Shown here piece by piece: positions 46,142-57,513 of a stretch of 64,000 nucleotides of DNA. Both the position numbers and the translations under genes were made by a program. The notes under the pieces were generated by a model. It saw only the letters and a list, made by a program, of their open reading frames with translations. It was not told where the DNA came from and did not search any database. The DNA comes from Catonia carolina (Eukaryota; Arthropoda; Insecta; Hemiptera; Achilidae). The stretch lies in the NCBI GenBank assembly GCA_035578175.1, contig JAQMRL010000007.1, positions 47,936,727 to 48,000,726 on the forward strand, given 5' to 3'. Within the stretch, counting starts at the first letter, position 1. Every line of letters begins with the position of its first letter.

Positions 46142-46640
46142 ACGTGCCCTCTCCGACTGGAGGTTGGCAATCATGGTGGCTATGCGGACCTTGGACACCG
46201 CAGTACTGAACAGCTACGCTGAGGTACAACGAAACCCGTCACGAAGATTTTTAAACCAAGAAATTCTTCTTTTTTCCACATCTCTCTTCCCCTGAATCTT
46301 CCCTTGTATTAATCAAGCGAAGCATTTCATATCTTAGTCCACTGATAATATGACCCAGATATTCTATTTTCCTTTTTTGGATGGTGTAAACAAGCTCCTT
46401 TCTGTTCCCATTCTTTGCTAGACTGATTCATTGTGTACTTTATCCGTCCAAGGTATTTTTAGCATACACCTGTACAACTAAAGCTCAAACGCATCAATTA
46501 TCTTGATATTCATCTTTAACATCAAAGCTTCCGCGCCATAATGTAAAACTGTTAAGAAGATATAACATCGAACCATCCTCAATCTCAAATCAAGGCTCAA
46601 GGATTTATCTATTAAAATGTTTTTTATTTCAAGAACTCGG
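46141..46640 (-). pseudogene. LINE ORF2 C-terminal fragment, decayed
   Basis: Minus strand, shifting frames: VLHYGAEALMLK-like (about 46530), then GKIQGKRDVEKRRISWFKNL with RDGFRC (about 46230-46330) and IATMIANLQSERAR at the end, running into the (GAA)n tail. This is the usual C-terminus of an insect LINE group also present at 47872-48340. Confidence 0.7.
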
Positions 46641-47871
46641 CGTTCGTCAAATTAATGCCCGGACAAAAATGCAACTAACTTCCTTAAACTCAATCTTGTA
46701 ACTCAATCAAAATTTCACTGTTTGTTTATCTTCTCCTTACGTCCATCTTTTGTTCAATTTTTGCTCTTTTGTCGACTGGTTTTAGCCAATAAATTTGTCA
46801 ATTTTGTCAAGATCCTTACGAATTTTTTATACCACTTATCCAACATTGTGTAATGTCCTATAACGTAAAATTTGAAGTAAATGAAGAAATTGTATTAATA
46901 TTTAAAACATAATTTAATTAAAAACGGACAATTAACTTAAATTTCTTCTTTTTTTCTTTCACAAACTGTACAAATAAATGCGAAGGCAATCACTCATTTA
47001 TCACTATTTTTTAACATCACTGTCACATATAGAACACATTTGCATGTACATTTGTACGTTCGCCAACTTTATGCGTGGGAAATAATTATACTGGCGCACA
47101 AAAACGCAGAAAACTTTCCGAAACAAATCCGTAACTGCAGTAAAATAAACAAATATATTCCTTTAAACAGAGCTACAAAAACGCTATTTCAAAGACATTT
47201 TTGGTACCGAGCCTCCAAACTGAACAACCTGCTTCGTAAAAAATATGAAAGTTTAAAGCTTAATTATTACAGAAAGGTCCCTTAAGCATCGGTAAGTACA
47301 CGAATTGGTCAGTATTCGAACGAAAAAATTACAGCCTTAAATATGTGAGCTCACATCCCGATATGTATTTTGATTCTGAACGTTCTAATGTTTAAAGAAG
47401 TGGCACTAAATTTACCTGTCCTATGATACCACAGTTTGAATGGTTAATTTTTTCACCTCGTTCATAAAATTAAAAATACAGATAAATTTATAATGTAGTG
47501 TAAGGTTATTAAAATAATAAATTATACATAATTTCTGAGAAATAAATTATTATTATTTATTACAGGAGTTGTAAGTCAATGGAATACTTCAATAAATAGT
47601 TAAAAAAACGTCAATACAGTATTTTACATCAATTCATAATGATTTTCAATGTTATAGCTATACTTGAATTCAGTAGTTTCTTTCTCATTTTTTCATTTAC
47701 ACGTTCATACATAAATTTTTCTCATTCTATTTCATCCGTCCTCTCACAAGCAATTCTACTAGGCGCAGCACCTCTTCTGTCATCACCACCACACACCCTT
47801 GTCAACGGTTATCTCTAACTCGGTCATTCTGTATTTATATTTATTTTCCCATTATTAAAGTCCCTCTCTTA
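46641..47871. other. No clear gene
   Basis: An 81-codon frame at 47040-47285 (containing IPLNRATKTLFQRHFWYRAS) vaguely recalls the last residues of Jockey-type LINE proteins, but I cannot support it. The rest is AT-rich. Confidence 0.35.
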
Positions 47872-48340
47872 TCAAAGCTCGGAAATCATCATCATTATGT
47901 GAAACTTATTTGCTGCTGCACGGAACAGTTCCGTATTACTACAACGAAACCAGTCCCTCAGGTTCTTCAACCAGGAAACCCGACGTCTGCTAACGTTCCG
48001 CTTGCCCTTTATCTTCCCCTGCATGATTAATTGTAAGATGAAATACTTAGGACCTCTAATCACAAGTCCAAGAGTTTGAAGTTTTCTCATCTTTACTGTC
48101 TCAACCAACTCACATTCTTTGCCCGTTTAATCAAGCACATCTCTATTTGTTATTCTGTCTGTTCACGGAATGCGCTACATCCTGCTGTAGCACCACATCT
48201 CAAAGTCCTGTATCTTCTCTAAATGAATCTTTTTGAGTGCCCAAGCCTCTACCCATACAAGAGAACTGAGAAAACATAACATCGCAGCATTTTCATTATG
48301 AGCTCAATGCCAAGATCCCGACTACACAGCAATTTCTTTA
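47872..48340 (-). pseudogene. LINE ORF2 C-terminal fragment
   Basis: A 78-codon frame with GKIKGKRNVSRRRVSWLKNL, RDWFRCSNTELFRAAANKFH and MMMISEL is the same C-terminal module as at 46141-46640 but better preserved. Sequence to about 48340 continues the upstream part with stops. Confidence 0.75.
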
Positions 48341-48417
48341 GCGACACAAAAATTTACCCATTACTTAATAAAAATCATTATTACACATTCTTAATTTAAA
48401 TCAATATTTACCTATCT

Positions 48418-48810
48418 GCCCATAACGGACAGGTGGAGTATCAAATAATTTACCCTCAATCTGTTCATTGTAGGGCTAACATAAATAGTTCTGTTTCTTT
48501 TCACAGTATCAGCTAATTAAATGACTGAATCATTTAAGAACGGAAGAGGTAGAGGTGTAAAAGACACTAATCAAAGTTATTTCCTCTGAAAGTAATGAAT
48601 TTCATTATACATCCAAACCCTGTGGTGAATGAAGTGAAGGTGTCATTTTTAGAGTGGAAAATATGTGCTTTTCAGAGGGCATGCTGATAAGCGTACTTTT
48701 CCACTCAGTGAGGAAGGCCAGAGTAAACTACCTCACTCCTCGTTTTACTTAGTAAAACCTATACAGGTTCAAACCAGCCTTTTGGCTGATGACCTAAACA
48801 ACATTTTCTT
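48418..48810 (-). repeat. Family X repeat, long inverted copy
   Basis: The reverse complement runs from ttgtttaggtcatcagccaa through caccacagggtttggatgta to ccacctgtccgttatgggca, collinear with 61530-61917 for about 390 bp. The short copy at 474-694 ends in the middle of this unit. Confidence 0.8.
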
Positions 48811-48854
48811 ATATTAACTTTTTGACAGAAAAATTATTCTACCGAACTACAGTT

Positions 48855-49165
48855 TCCCAGACAGAGGAGAGCAGATTGCAGGCACCTGAAATTAAATTTT
48901 TACGGCAAACATATGGATGTAGTAGGGAAGACCGTTATAAAGCGCAGAGATAAGGATAGAGCTCAACATCTTCTCCATAATAATGATAGGGCAGTGAAAA
49001 ATAAATTACAATGGATAGAACATGTGAACAGGATGAACAAGGATAGGATACATAAGCAAGCGCTGGATTACAAACCAAAGGAAAGGAGAGACTGAGGACG
49101 TTGAGGAAGAGGTGGGCAGATTTCAGAGGTTCGGAATAGGCAGGGATGCCTAATCCTTGAAGACT
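48855..49165 (+). pseudogene. LINE 3' fragment
   Basis: Plus strand: a LQAPEIKFLRQTYG-like stretch (about 48880), then RDKDRAQHLL, KNKLQWIEHVNRMNKDRIHK and QALDYKPKERRD, and in another frame a GRGGQ-like stretch and LED followed by GAA repeats. This matches the common insect LINE ending (LRWLGHV-RM, QAL-Y-PKG-R). The upstream RT is absent. Confidence 0.7.
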
Positions 49166-49239
49166 AGAAGAAGAAGACTACAGTTTCCGACGTTCAAGGG
49201 CAAATAAATTTAGTGCTTCTGTGTTTATTTTTTTATTAC

Positions 49240-49640
49240 TTAAAAGCGACAACAACCGTAATTGAAGTCAAGACCAAAGGGGTGAGTCGGTCAACACTGT
49301 AGGCTACCGCATACATATTGTACAAGCATGACATCGTCCTGACTCGTCTTTTTTCGAATTTTTTGAAAATTGTTGACGGAACAGATACTACAAAAATATA
49401 TAGCCGGTCGCATTGGCGTAGATGGTAACGTGCTCGCCTCTCGTCATGTGGTCTTGGGTTCGAATCCCATTCAGGCACGGCATATTTTCATACGTAACAA
49501 TAAATCATTTCATCCTTCACCGTCTGCATTAGCAGTAATTGCAGAAAAGTCGGACGTTAAACAAAAAAAAAGAAAAAAACTACAAAAATAATGACACATC
49601 CGATTTCTGTATAGAAAGTTATGTATACCATCCAAATATA
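49240..49640 (+). repeat. Family Y repeat, copy 1, interrupted by a SINE
   Basis: The left part (49240-49398: taccgcatacatattgtaca, catgacatcgtcctgact, gaaaattgttgacgga) and the right part (49591-49640: gacacatccgatttctgta) match 50392-50560 when the SINE and one target duplication are removed. No function seen. Confidence 0.75.
49399..49578 (+). mobile_element. Complete tRNA-derived SINE with 12-bp target duplication
   Basis: The head is tRNA-like, with an A box in attggcgtagatggtaacg and a B box in gggttcgaatccc (RNA polymerase III promoter). The body ends gcattagcagtaattgcaga and agtcggacgttaaac, with an A-rich tail. The perfect repeat actacaaaaata flanks it at 49387-49398 and 49579-49590. 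The 3' end of the same family lies at 15781-15842. The reading frames that cross it are spurious. Confidence 0.9.
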
Positions 49641-50391
49641 TATATATTGTTTTTTTAAGAAATATATTTTATCTAATTTTGTTTAATACATATTCAGTTA
49701 TTCTTTGATCGTTCTTCTAGGCTTTAACTGGTGTTTCCAGTTGTAATTGGTTTCATTTACACTGTTGGGATTTTCCTTTCAATGTGGAACGTTATGTGAG
49801 ATAACAAACGCTTTAAATTTAGTTTCTCGTGAAGCGCATGGATCGTGCGATTGCTCTTGTATAAAGATAATCCAGAAAATCTTTCACAATTTTGGAAAAA
49901 TAGAGATTATTTTACCGTTTTCTTATTTAACAAAAAACTACTAACGAATTTTTTATTTTTTGGAGGGAAGGTGTAAAAAAACCAGTAACTGGATCTCTTG
50001 GAAACCCAGTCTCCAGGACGATGTGAGATTGTTAGGAAAACTGACGACCGATTAAAACAATATACCCCAGACAATTGTCCTCAATATCCGAAACAATAAG
50101 GGTCAGACAACAGCATTAAGAAGGCGCAAAGAATAACTAGATAATAACTAGACTAAATAATAACAAGTCTTGGTTGAATAACTCAGATCTATAAATCGTC
50201 ATTGTCCATAATGGATTAGGCGGTAGTTGAGTCTGTTCAGGCGTCCACCTCTTCATCGGTCTCCCCATCCCTCTTGAACCCCTCGGTTTATAAAGACATG
50301 CATTCAAAGGAAGTCAGTCCTGTGGCATTTTAAATAAATGATCTGTCCATTATTTTTTATATTTCGTGATGATCTCATTTAACTCATTTAT
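49641..50391. other. No gene seen
   Basis: Unique-looking sequence. The 65-codon frame at 49747 has no motif. Confidence 0.35.
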
Positions 50392-50560
50392 TTATATCTA
50401 ACGTCGGGTACCGCATACATACCGTACAGCCTGACATCATCCTGACTCAGTCTTTTTGTAAAACTTTTGAAAATTGTTGACGAACCAGATATAAAAGATA
50501 ATATCACATCCGATTTTGGCAGGGAAAGTTTATAAACCTTTGTAGAATAACTCATATCTA
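50392..50560 (+). repeat. Family Y repeat, copy 2 (no SINE)
   Basis: gtaccgcatacataccgtac, then gaaaattgttgacgaaccag and cacatccgattttggcaggg, show the pre-insertion state of copy 1. Confidence 0.75.
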
Positions 50561-50883
50561 TAAATTGTAAAATCCTGTAAAATCGCGTTTGAGTTCCACA
50601 TTCCCCTCTTTTCACCTTAAATGGTCTTGTTTCTTACATCCTTTAACATGTCTAAGGTACCTCATTGCGACTGCTTGGATCTTTGATTTATGTTTCATCT
50701 TAAACATTCAAGCTTCACTTTCATACATCAGTGTGGTCATCACTTTATAAAATTTAATCTGTGTATCCTTCCTTGCTTTGCCTTTCAGGCTTTGGCTTGT
50801 AGACCCATATATCTAATTAAATCTGGATACCTTTTGTTGCATATCTTGATCATAATTGTAGGCCATGTCACATCCCAAATACT
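50561..50883. other. No clear gene
   Basis: Possibly a minus-strand LINE remnant, too decayed to support. Confidence 0.3.
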
Positions 50884-51436
50884 GTGTGGCAAAGATTTGA
50901 TTGTCCGTTGCGGAAAGGAGCAGAATCGGCCCGCTACTAGACTTCTCAATAACATTTCACATTTAACTTTTCATGATACGCATCTTTTTTGTTATATTAA
51001 CTTCTACGATAAATGAGACGGTTAAAAAGTTATTAGTGATTTTAAGGAAAAAAATAACAGCCGTGAAATAGGATGATTTTTCATTTCCACGATGATTCCT
51101 TATAATCTGGAAGTCTGACATTGATAAAAATTGATGTGCGGGATCATGTTATACCGAGAAAAATTACAGATTAAATGAAAATGTTTATTTGTTCGTGATT
51201 TCAATACTGTAGCTACTCATTTTGTAAAAATTTGATTGAAGTACGCCCGGACTTGAAAAAGTCTTGTCGCGAGAAAGTTTTCAGCTTTTCTATATACATG
51301 CAGCGAACGAAATGTAGTTTAAAGACTGAACTTATTTTTGGTGAAAGAATCACATAATTTGATGACCCTTCAAAAGTTAAACAACTCTAAAGATTGGCGT
51401 TTGAAAATGTTATTGATAGTAGATAGTTAGTACATA

Positions 51437-52365
51437 CGAGGTGTGGCTACCAAATAACGAGACTGACGTTGTAAAAAATTTAATTTTTATTTTATACATA
51501 ATCACTTATTGTCATCTTCAATATACACTCCTTCTCTATCACTACAACGCTCCATGTGAATTTTCCATTGTTGGAAACAGTGCTGGAAGTCATCTTCTGT
51601 CAGCTCCTTCAGGACACGTGCCGCTTTCTCTTTTACAGCTTCCTTAGACTCAAATCTTGTCCCTTTTAATGCGGATTTCACCTTAGGGAACAGGTAGAAG
51701 ATAATAACATGTGATGAAACGTGGTTTTTTACTTATGATCCGGAAACGAAGAGCCAAGCCATGCACTGGAAGAGCCGAACTTCACCGAGAGACAAAAAAG
51801 CACGTATGAGGAAGTCAAAATTTAAAGCAATGATTATTTTTTTTGATATCCTTGGGATTGTGTACTTTCACTGAGTTCCTGAAGGTTAAATAATTAATCA
51901 ATATTACTACCTTGAGGTACTTTCTAAACTACGTCAAATAATAAGAAAAAAACGCCCCGAAATGTGGAAGGGCAAATCATGGGTTTTCCACCAAGACAAT
52001 GCGCCAGCTCATTCCGCGTTATCTGTCAAGAGGTTCCTAGCCAAGTACAGCATCTTAGTGTTAGAACATCCATCTTATTCACCATATCTTGCACTATGTG
52101 ACTTCTACCTGTTCCCTAAGGTGAAATCTGCATTAAAAGGGACAAGATTTGAGTCTGTGGAAGCTGTAAAAGAGAAAGCGGCACGTGTCCTGAAGGAGCT
52201 GACAGAAGATGACTTCCAGCACTGTTTCTAACAATGGAAAATTTGCATGGAGCGTTGTAGGGATATAGAAGGAGTGTATATTGAAGGTGGCAATAAGTGA
52301 TAATGTATAAAACAAAAATAAAATTTTTTACAACGTCAGTCTCGTTATTTAATAGCCACACCTTG
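51437..52365 (+). mobile_element. Fold-back mariner (DD34D-type), rearranged
   Basis: The ends are cgaggtgtggctaccaaata (left) and a tagccacaccttg end (right), next to TA (51435-51436 and 52366-52367). 51437-51700 is an inverted copy of the element's own 3' end (52104-52365). It replaces the normal 5' half: transposase sequence starts abruptly at 51701 inside the first catalytic motif. Both ends are therefore 3' ends of the element. Confidence 0.85.
51694..52310 (+). pseudogene. Mariner transposase, catalytic domain, 5'-truncated
   Basis: Frames read IITCDETWFFTYDPETKS (first catalytic D in TCDET), QSMHWKSRTSPRDKKARMRK and IIFFDILGIVYFH, then a stop. Next comes an open frame, 51962-52231, with VFHQDNAPAHSALSVKRFL (second D) and SPYLALCDFYLFPKVKSAL (third D in CDFYLF; the usual preceding PD is PY). 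It ends EDDFQHCF, a stop where Glu or Gln is usual, then ERCRDIEGVYIEGG. The helix-turn-helix N-terminus is absent. It would recombine element ends as a dimer; this copy cannot. Confidence 0.85.
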
Positions 52366-52587
52366 TATATTATCGTAGAAGTTAATAGGACAAAAAAGAT
52401 GCGTATCATGATTTTACAAAAGACTAGAGAATTTTTCAGTGTTCTAAAAATATTTTAAAAAATGAATTGTTATTGAGAAAGTTTGTAATGGGCCGATTCT
52501 GCTCCTCTCCACAAGGGGCAATCAAATATTTGCCACACAGTACTTGAAATTTCTTATCTGTTCCAATATTTTATCATTGATAACGAC

Positions 52588-52830
52588 TTAAGTCCTTATC
52601 GGACACTTCCTGTGAAACGCCAACACTCTCGATTTCTGAACTGCTATCTTCATATTAAATACTTTACTTAGGAGATGAAGCTGATGAATTGCCCTCTGCA
52701 GTTTGTCTTCCTCATCCTGAATTAGCACGGTATCATCAACAAAAAGCAGCTGAGAAACATTTTTCGGCAAAAAGGTATGCACTCGTTAACTTGTTGCTGC
52801 TATCTGGAGATAAATTCGTCTACAAAAATG
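52588..52830 (-). pseudogene. LINE reverse transcriptase fragment
   Basis: A 64-codon frame on the minus strand reads VSQLLFVDDTVLIQDEEDKL, QRAIHQLHLLSKVFNMKIAV and QKSRVLAFHRKCPIRT. The F-V-D-D box corresponds to the catalytic FADD of insect LINE RTs, with A changed to V. Both flanks are decayed. Confidence 0.75.
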
Positions 52831-54717
52831 TTAAATAAAATTTGTGATATCTATAAATAACAATCGAATTCTACCTACCTAATTCTACTGTATTGTAGAA
52901 AGACAACAAGCGAGCAGCTGCCAGAAGGCAATCAATCAAATCGACACAAAACATCATTGTCCCAACCGGGGTACGTTATAATATTATTACTTGACATCCA
53001 ATTAATACAAATTTAGTGAAAACGAATAAAGGTTATTCTTTTCTATTAGAAAAGATTATAGAATTACCACATTCATCAAATACTAACCGTGTTTGAGTAA
53101 GTACGTAAAATCTGATTGGATATTATGTTAGAGAAACACATATTTTAGAAATATGTATAAAAAATCTAAAATTAAACTAAATTTTATATATAACCCATGT
53201 TAGTAATGCATTTCGTAATGAAATGACGTTAAGAAATTTTAAGTTCAAAACAATCAATTAACAGATGTAAACATAAGGAAAGAATACAAAAATACCATAA
53301 AAACGTAATAACTAATTTAAGAAATAAAGCCAACAGGAAATGATTTAATAACTAACGCTATTTGTAAAATATGGAAAGATATTAAAATCTGTGTTAGATT
53401 CTGTAACAAAATTATGAGTAACGATGAAGGTCAATTATTACTAAAAGATTTAAAGCAAATTTAAGACTACGAAATGCAATTTATAGATATTCTTAAATTC
53501 AACAACTCATTTTAAAGAAATCGTAAAATTTTTAAAAAGAAGTGATGAATTTGAAAACAATTGTAAAATAAATTAATAAATCATATGAATTACTAAATTC
53601 AGAAGGACCACGTGTACATTAAAGAAAAATTTTCAGGAAACAAGAAATGTATTTAGTGGCAATAAAGCTTTAGAAAAATCTGAATTAATTACAACAGAAA
53701 CCCCGATACTTTAACAATTGGGATCTATGACAGAAATATTATTATATATAATTATATATTCCGATGACGAAGTATGGTGTAATTATCCAACGCCAAATAC
53801 TCGATTTTTATATTTACAAAATATTTATATTTCAACCCAATAATCATAGAAGAAGAATCCCTTAAAGATTTTGAGATAGCTTAAGTGTTTCATTGTGAAA
53901 CTGATATAATTTTGCTTTTAGTTATTCATTCTACTTTTGTTTTTGTAAAATTCAGAGAGAATACTATAAGAGGCATTTTTATGGAGACTTCTTTCTATAC
54001 ATATGTACATCCTCACTTCCAACTAGCTGTGTCTGAATTGTTCTTCTCCACTATGTCACACATGTACATTTTGTAGATACACACACATTACACACATGAT
54101 CGCGCGCCCGTATACAGAAATGAAGCGTAGGACTCAACTTCTATGATGTAGTGGGATGGGCGAGGCAGGGAGGTGGTACAATACGTAGTCATCGTAAAAG
54201 TCTCTATTGAGTTGCCTTCTACTATAGATTCTAACTAATCCAAGCGATTTTCTATATTTACGTCTATTCAGAGAAAATATTAGCTATTATATTATTTTTA
54301 TTTTAGCATCTAAGATATCATTAATACAGGAAGGCGCACCCGACTTTGTGTTAATAAGACTTTTATCCTGAGTTGCTTCTTAACATTATTTAACCAATCC
54401 ACCCCTTCAATTTCCTTATCACAATTTATACATCACTTTATAAACCTTAACACTGAGAAATAATTTATTGATTTACTGAAACTACCGGTAATTATTTTAA
54501 AATGTAAATACCATGTTTGTTCCTCTTCATGAGAATTATCTCAACAAAATTTTGTCTATTCACTGTTAATTTACTTTATAAATTACTATACTTAATTTCT
54601 AATTATTGTTATGATTAATTAAACATTAAATTCTATTGTATAATTAAATAGAGTTATAGAACACTTGATTATTATTTTCTTGTAATCAAATTTAAATAAA
54701 ATTATTTTTATTTTCAG
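52831..54717. other. No gene seen; AT-rich
   Basis: Only short, low-complexity frames. A GC-richer patch at about 54095-54180 (gatcgcgcgcccgtatacag, then a G-rich stretch) faintly recalls the end of the TIR element at 24740-24807, not enough to assign. Confidence 0.35.
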
Positions 54718-54790
54718 GTTGAAGAGAAATGATGTTGGCTGAAGAATCATGAAGGCGGAATAATAAAATAAAATAACACCAAAAAAATTG
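54718..54790 (+). other. Possible 3' untranslated exon
   Basis: A good acceptor (tttatttttattttcag, AG at 54716-54717) is followed by gttgaagagaaatgatgttg and, about 45 bp on, by overlapping AATAAA signals (54762 onward). It could be the last exon of a plus-strand gene such as the one at 41627. The separation of about 12.5 kb is filled with mobile elements. Speculative. Confidence 0.2.
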
Positions 54791-55384
54791 TTTTCATGTA
54801 GTTTATAGCTTTAATATTTTATTTAGTTTTATGATACAATATTGAGTGTGTTAATTAAAATTAAATTTCCTATTAGGTATACTGTATTATTTATTTTGTA
54901 TTATTAAAGTGAAATTATTAATGTAAAAATTGTTTTATTTAACTTCCATAAAGTTCTTAAAAATTTCGTTACAGATAAATGTAAAATATGATTCTAGTTA
55001 TAGGTCATCTACAGAAATTTTCAGCTAGGAGTCCAAACTAATTTGATATAAGAAATCGAAATAAGTGCCCAAATGACAATACCGTAGTTAGATGTCTGCA
55101 GACAGGAATTTTAAGTAGTCTTTTCTTAAGTCTTTTGAAATTGTATTTTATAGTGTTCAAAGTGGAAATAAAACGAAGTCGTGCCACATCTGTAGCAAGA
55201 ATTATTTGAGCTCTTCCACAAAATATTTATCACTTTTATTATGTCACGGTGCCCTTGGTTTAAATGTCCATAACCACACCACAAGAAAATAATTGATTTT
55301 TTTGCTAATCACAACACTAAATAATTGTTTGAACGAATACATACTTATACAAATAGAAAATACTTGAACAAATACGTATTTATG
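54791..55384. other. No gene seen
   Basis: AT-rich sequence; nothing recognised. Confidence 0.4.
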
Positions 55385-55512
55385 GTAATAGAAAATACAT
55401 CAATAATCTATCAGAAACCTTAAAAAGGTGTGGCGATCTAAATTTGTTTAAAAAATCTAATAGAATACTTTTTTATGAAAAATTTTACAGTGCACAAGAA
55501 TTCCTTCCTTAA
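55385..55512 (+). pseudogene. 3' fragment of the same LINE family as 3276-5618
   Basis: YINNLSETLKRCGDLNLFKK then FYSAQEFLP and stop parallels the end of the minus-strand LINE protein (FINKLPQSLKCCEDLNSFKK ... FYSVQEFLS). Only the last 40 or so codons can be read. Confidence 0.8.
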
Positions 55513-55754
55513 TAGCGTTTTATTTGAAAAATAAAAAAAATGTAAAAGTAATCGCTGATTCAAAATTGTATATTATTTGGTAAAAATTACTGGATGACTG
55601 GCATAAAAAGGTAATAAATTAATCGGTATGTAATGAATTTGTTAGTATTTAAGCTTATTAATTTTATTTTGATATGTCCTATTCTCCCTTTGTTTCTTGG
55701 ATATAGTATATATATTTTTTTTTAAAATGAAGTGATATAAAGATTAAAAACTAC

Positions 55755-55825
55755 CAACCCTGAGCGGGAATTGAACCCGGGATCCTTGGTGTTGAAGACA
55801 GTTGCGCTGATCTGACGGGGAGACT
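55755..55825 (-). mobile_element. tRNA-derived SINE head
   Basis: On the minus strand gtcagatcagcgcaactgtc gives an A-box-like region and cccgggttcaattcccgctc a B box. It resembles the element at 63845-63925 (cagcgcaact, then cccgggttcgat), so both are one SINE family. I see no clean target duplication and no intact tRNA fold with matching acceptor stem. Confidence 0.6.
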
Positions 55826-55989
55826 TTAGTATATTAATCATTTTCCATATTCAAACTATACATTAGTTAAAATACGTATAATTGATTACCTGAAATATCC
55901 GTTCTTGATTCTTTGGATTTCAGGCACACATGACTACATTTTATTATATTCAGATATGTAGTTAACTTTATGTTACTTTCTCTTTCCTA

Positions 55990-56860
55990 TATGAATATAT
56001 AGAAAGGAAAGTATTGTTTTCATGTTGAATTTTTAAATTGAGTTTTCACCGTATCTACACGTTTTCAGACCCCCTGAATCCAAAAAACATGTTTTTAGCG
56101 ATTGGTCTGTGTGTGTGTGTGTGAACAGAATATCTCAAGAACAAAACATCGTACGAAGTTGAAACTTGAAAGTTAAGTTACATACCACTACCGGACCCGA
56201 CAGGAACATTTTCATCAAAATCGGTCCACCGGAAGTAGTAGTTTATTCGTGTAATTTTTCACTTTTTGCGATTTTCTCAAAAACTAGTCTTACGATTTTT
56301 TTTAAAATCGCCTGGTTTATTAAATTTTTTATGCTCTACAAGAAAGGGTAGGCGCCGTGTTTGCTGAAATTCTTGGTGAAGCTGTTTTCACGTAAACAAA
56401 TTGTTTTTTTAAGATGGCGGCAAACATTTTTTTGTATAATGCTTAGTTAAGCAGTCATTAGCATTTTTCTGTTTTTCTCACGAAAACGTATAAAAAAATC
56501 GGTTTTTTTTAAATTTCAGCCTTATTATGCATTTTACGACAAAAAAGTATAATTAAATTTGTAGGAAATTAAAAGATCTACAACTTTTATTTCAAGCGTT
56601 TTTTCTATAGAGCCTAGTTTAGCGTGAAAGAGTGATTTTCCGTATTTTTAAGCCAAACTGCGGTTAATTTCCATTTTGCGTCTTTCACTCATGATTAAAA
56701 TTAGGTTATGTTTTTTGAGGTTAATTTTTTATCTCTAATGTTTTATTACTAATATTAGGTTATATTGTTCAATATTTGCATTGACAAGAGAAAGTCGTGT
56801 AAGTGTTTCACATCAGATTTTTAATTTCCAAAATATGTGATTGCATTAACAAGAGTAAGT
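55990..56860 (+). repeat. R56 dispersed repeat, most complete copy
   Basis: It runs from about tatagaaaggaaagtattgt to aagtcgtgtaagtgtttcac. It contains a (TG)n tract (56107-56122) and the intact site gctctacaagaaagggtagg, which is occupied by the hAT block in the copy at 2600/33252. No conserved frame; the 61-codon frame at 56166 is not preserved in other copies. Confidence 0.8.
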
Positions 56861-57509
56861 TATATTGAGTATATATATGATATTGTAGCACCAAAACCTA
56901 GGTTCGTTTGGGATCTAGGTTTAATAAACAATAACAAACTTATAACAATGTATTACAATTACTGTATTTATTGGCAAAATTAATAATTACAATTAATGAT
57001 TTAACTTAACCTACTGACAAATACTATTAGATTACATAAAATAAATCAATTACAAAACTTAAGCTTAAAAAACTTAAAATAGATTACTGCTCTTCAGAAC
57101 CAAAACGATTATCTGTCTACAAACACTTGCTACCATCCGAATGAACAATAAATTAGTAACGTAACTCAGAACCGATCCCTTAACGATACAATTCCGAATG
57201 GTCCAACACTTTCCTTTTAAGATTTAGGTAATGAATGACACAATAGTCACTAACTGTTTTTATACCTGCGGTTTAATAGTTTTCCAAACATTCAAGATAA
57301 TTCGCTGTTATTCTAGCACTCTTATAGAAGGAATAAAAATAAAAACGAACTTTTCTATTCTTTCTTTTCTTCTAGAGAACATATCATTCATTGTAATTCA
57401 TTATCCTTGTTCAACACACTTCATCCCATACAATACACAATTCTTACAATAAAATGAAGACAACCTATACAAAAATAAACACTTATTTGTAAACAAATAA
57501 TCTACTACA
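56861..57509. other. No gene seen
   Basis: A sharp change to different sequence (caccaaaacctaggttcgtt) at about 56889 hints at an element border, but no partner end was identified. Confidence 0.35.
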
Positions 57510-57513
57510 TTAA

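Larger units (their letters stand above)
50884..52550. repeat. Outer inverted repeat flanking the mariner element
   Basis: 50884-51008 (ctgtgtggcaaagatttgat, ggagcagaatcggccc, atgatacgcatcttttttgt, ttaacttctacgat) is the reverse complement of about 52371-52550. The right arm abuts the mariner end; the left arm is separated from it by about 425 bp of unrelated sequence (51009-51436). The mariner between the arms is itself partly palindromic. Confidence 0.75.

Noticed and set aside
49236..49591. Frames of 80 and 73 codons on both strands
   Set aside because: They cross the SINE and family Y repeat borders and vanish in the SINE-free copy at 50392.
51441..52409. Frames at 51441-51647, 52116-52409 and 52133-52315
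   Set aside because: They are antisense or inverted readings of the mariner C-terminus.
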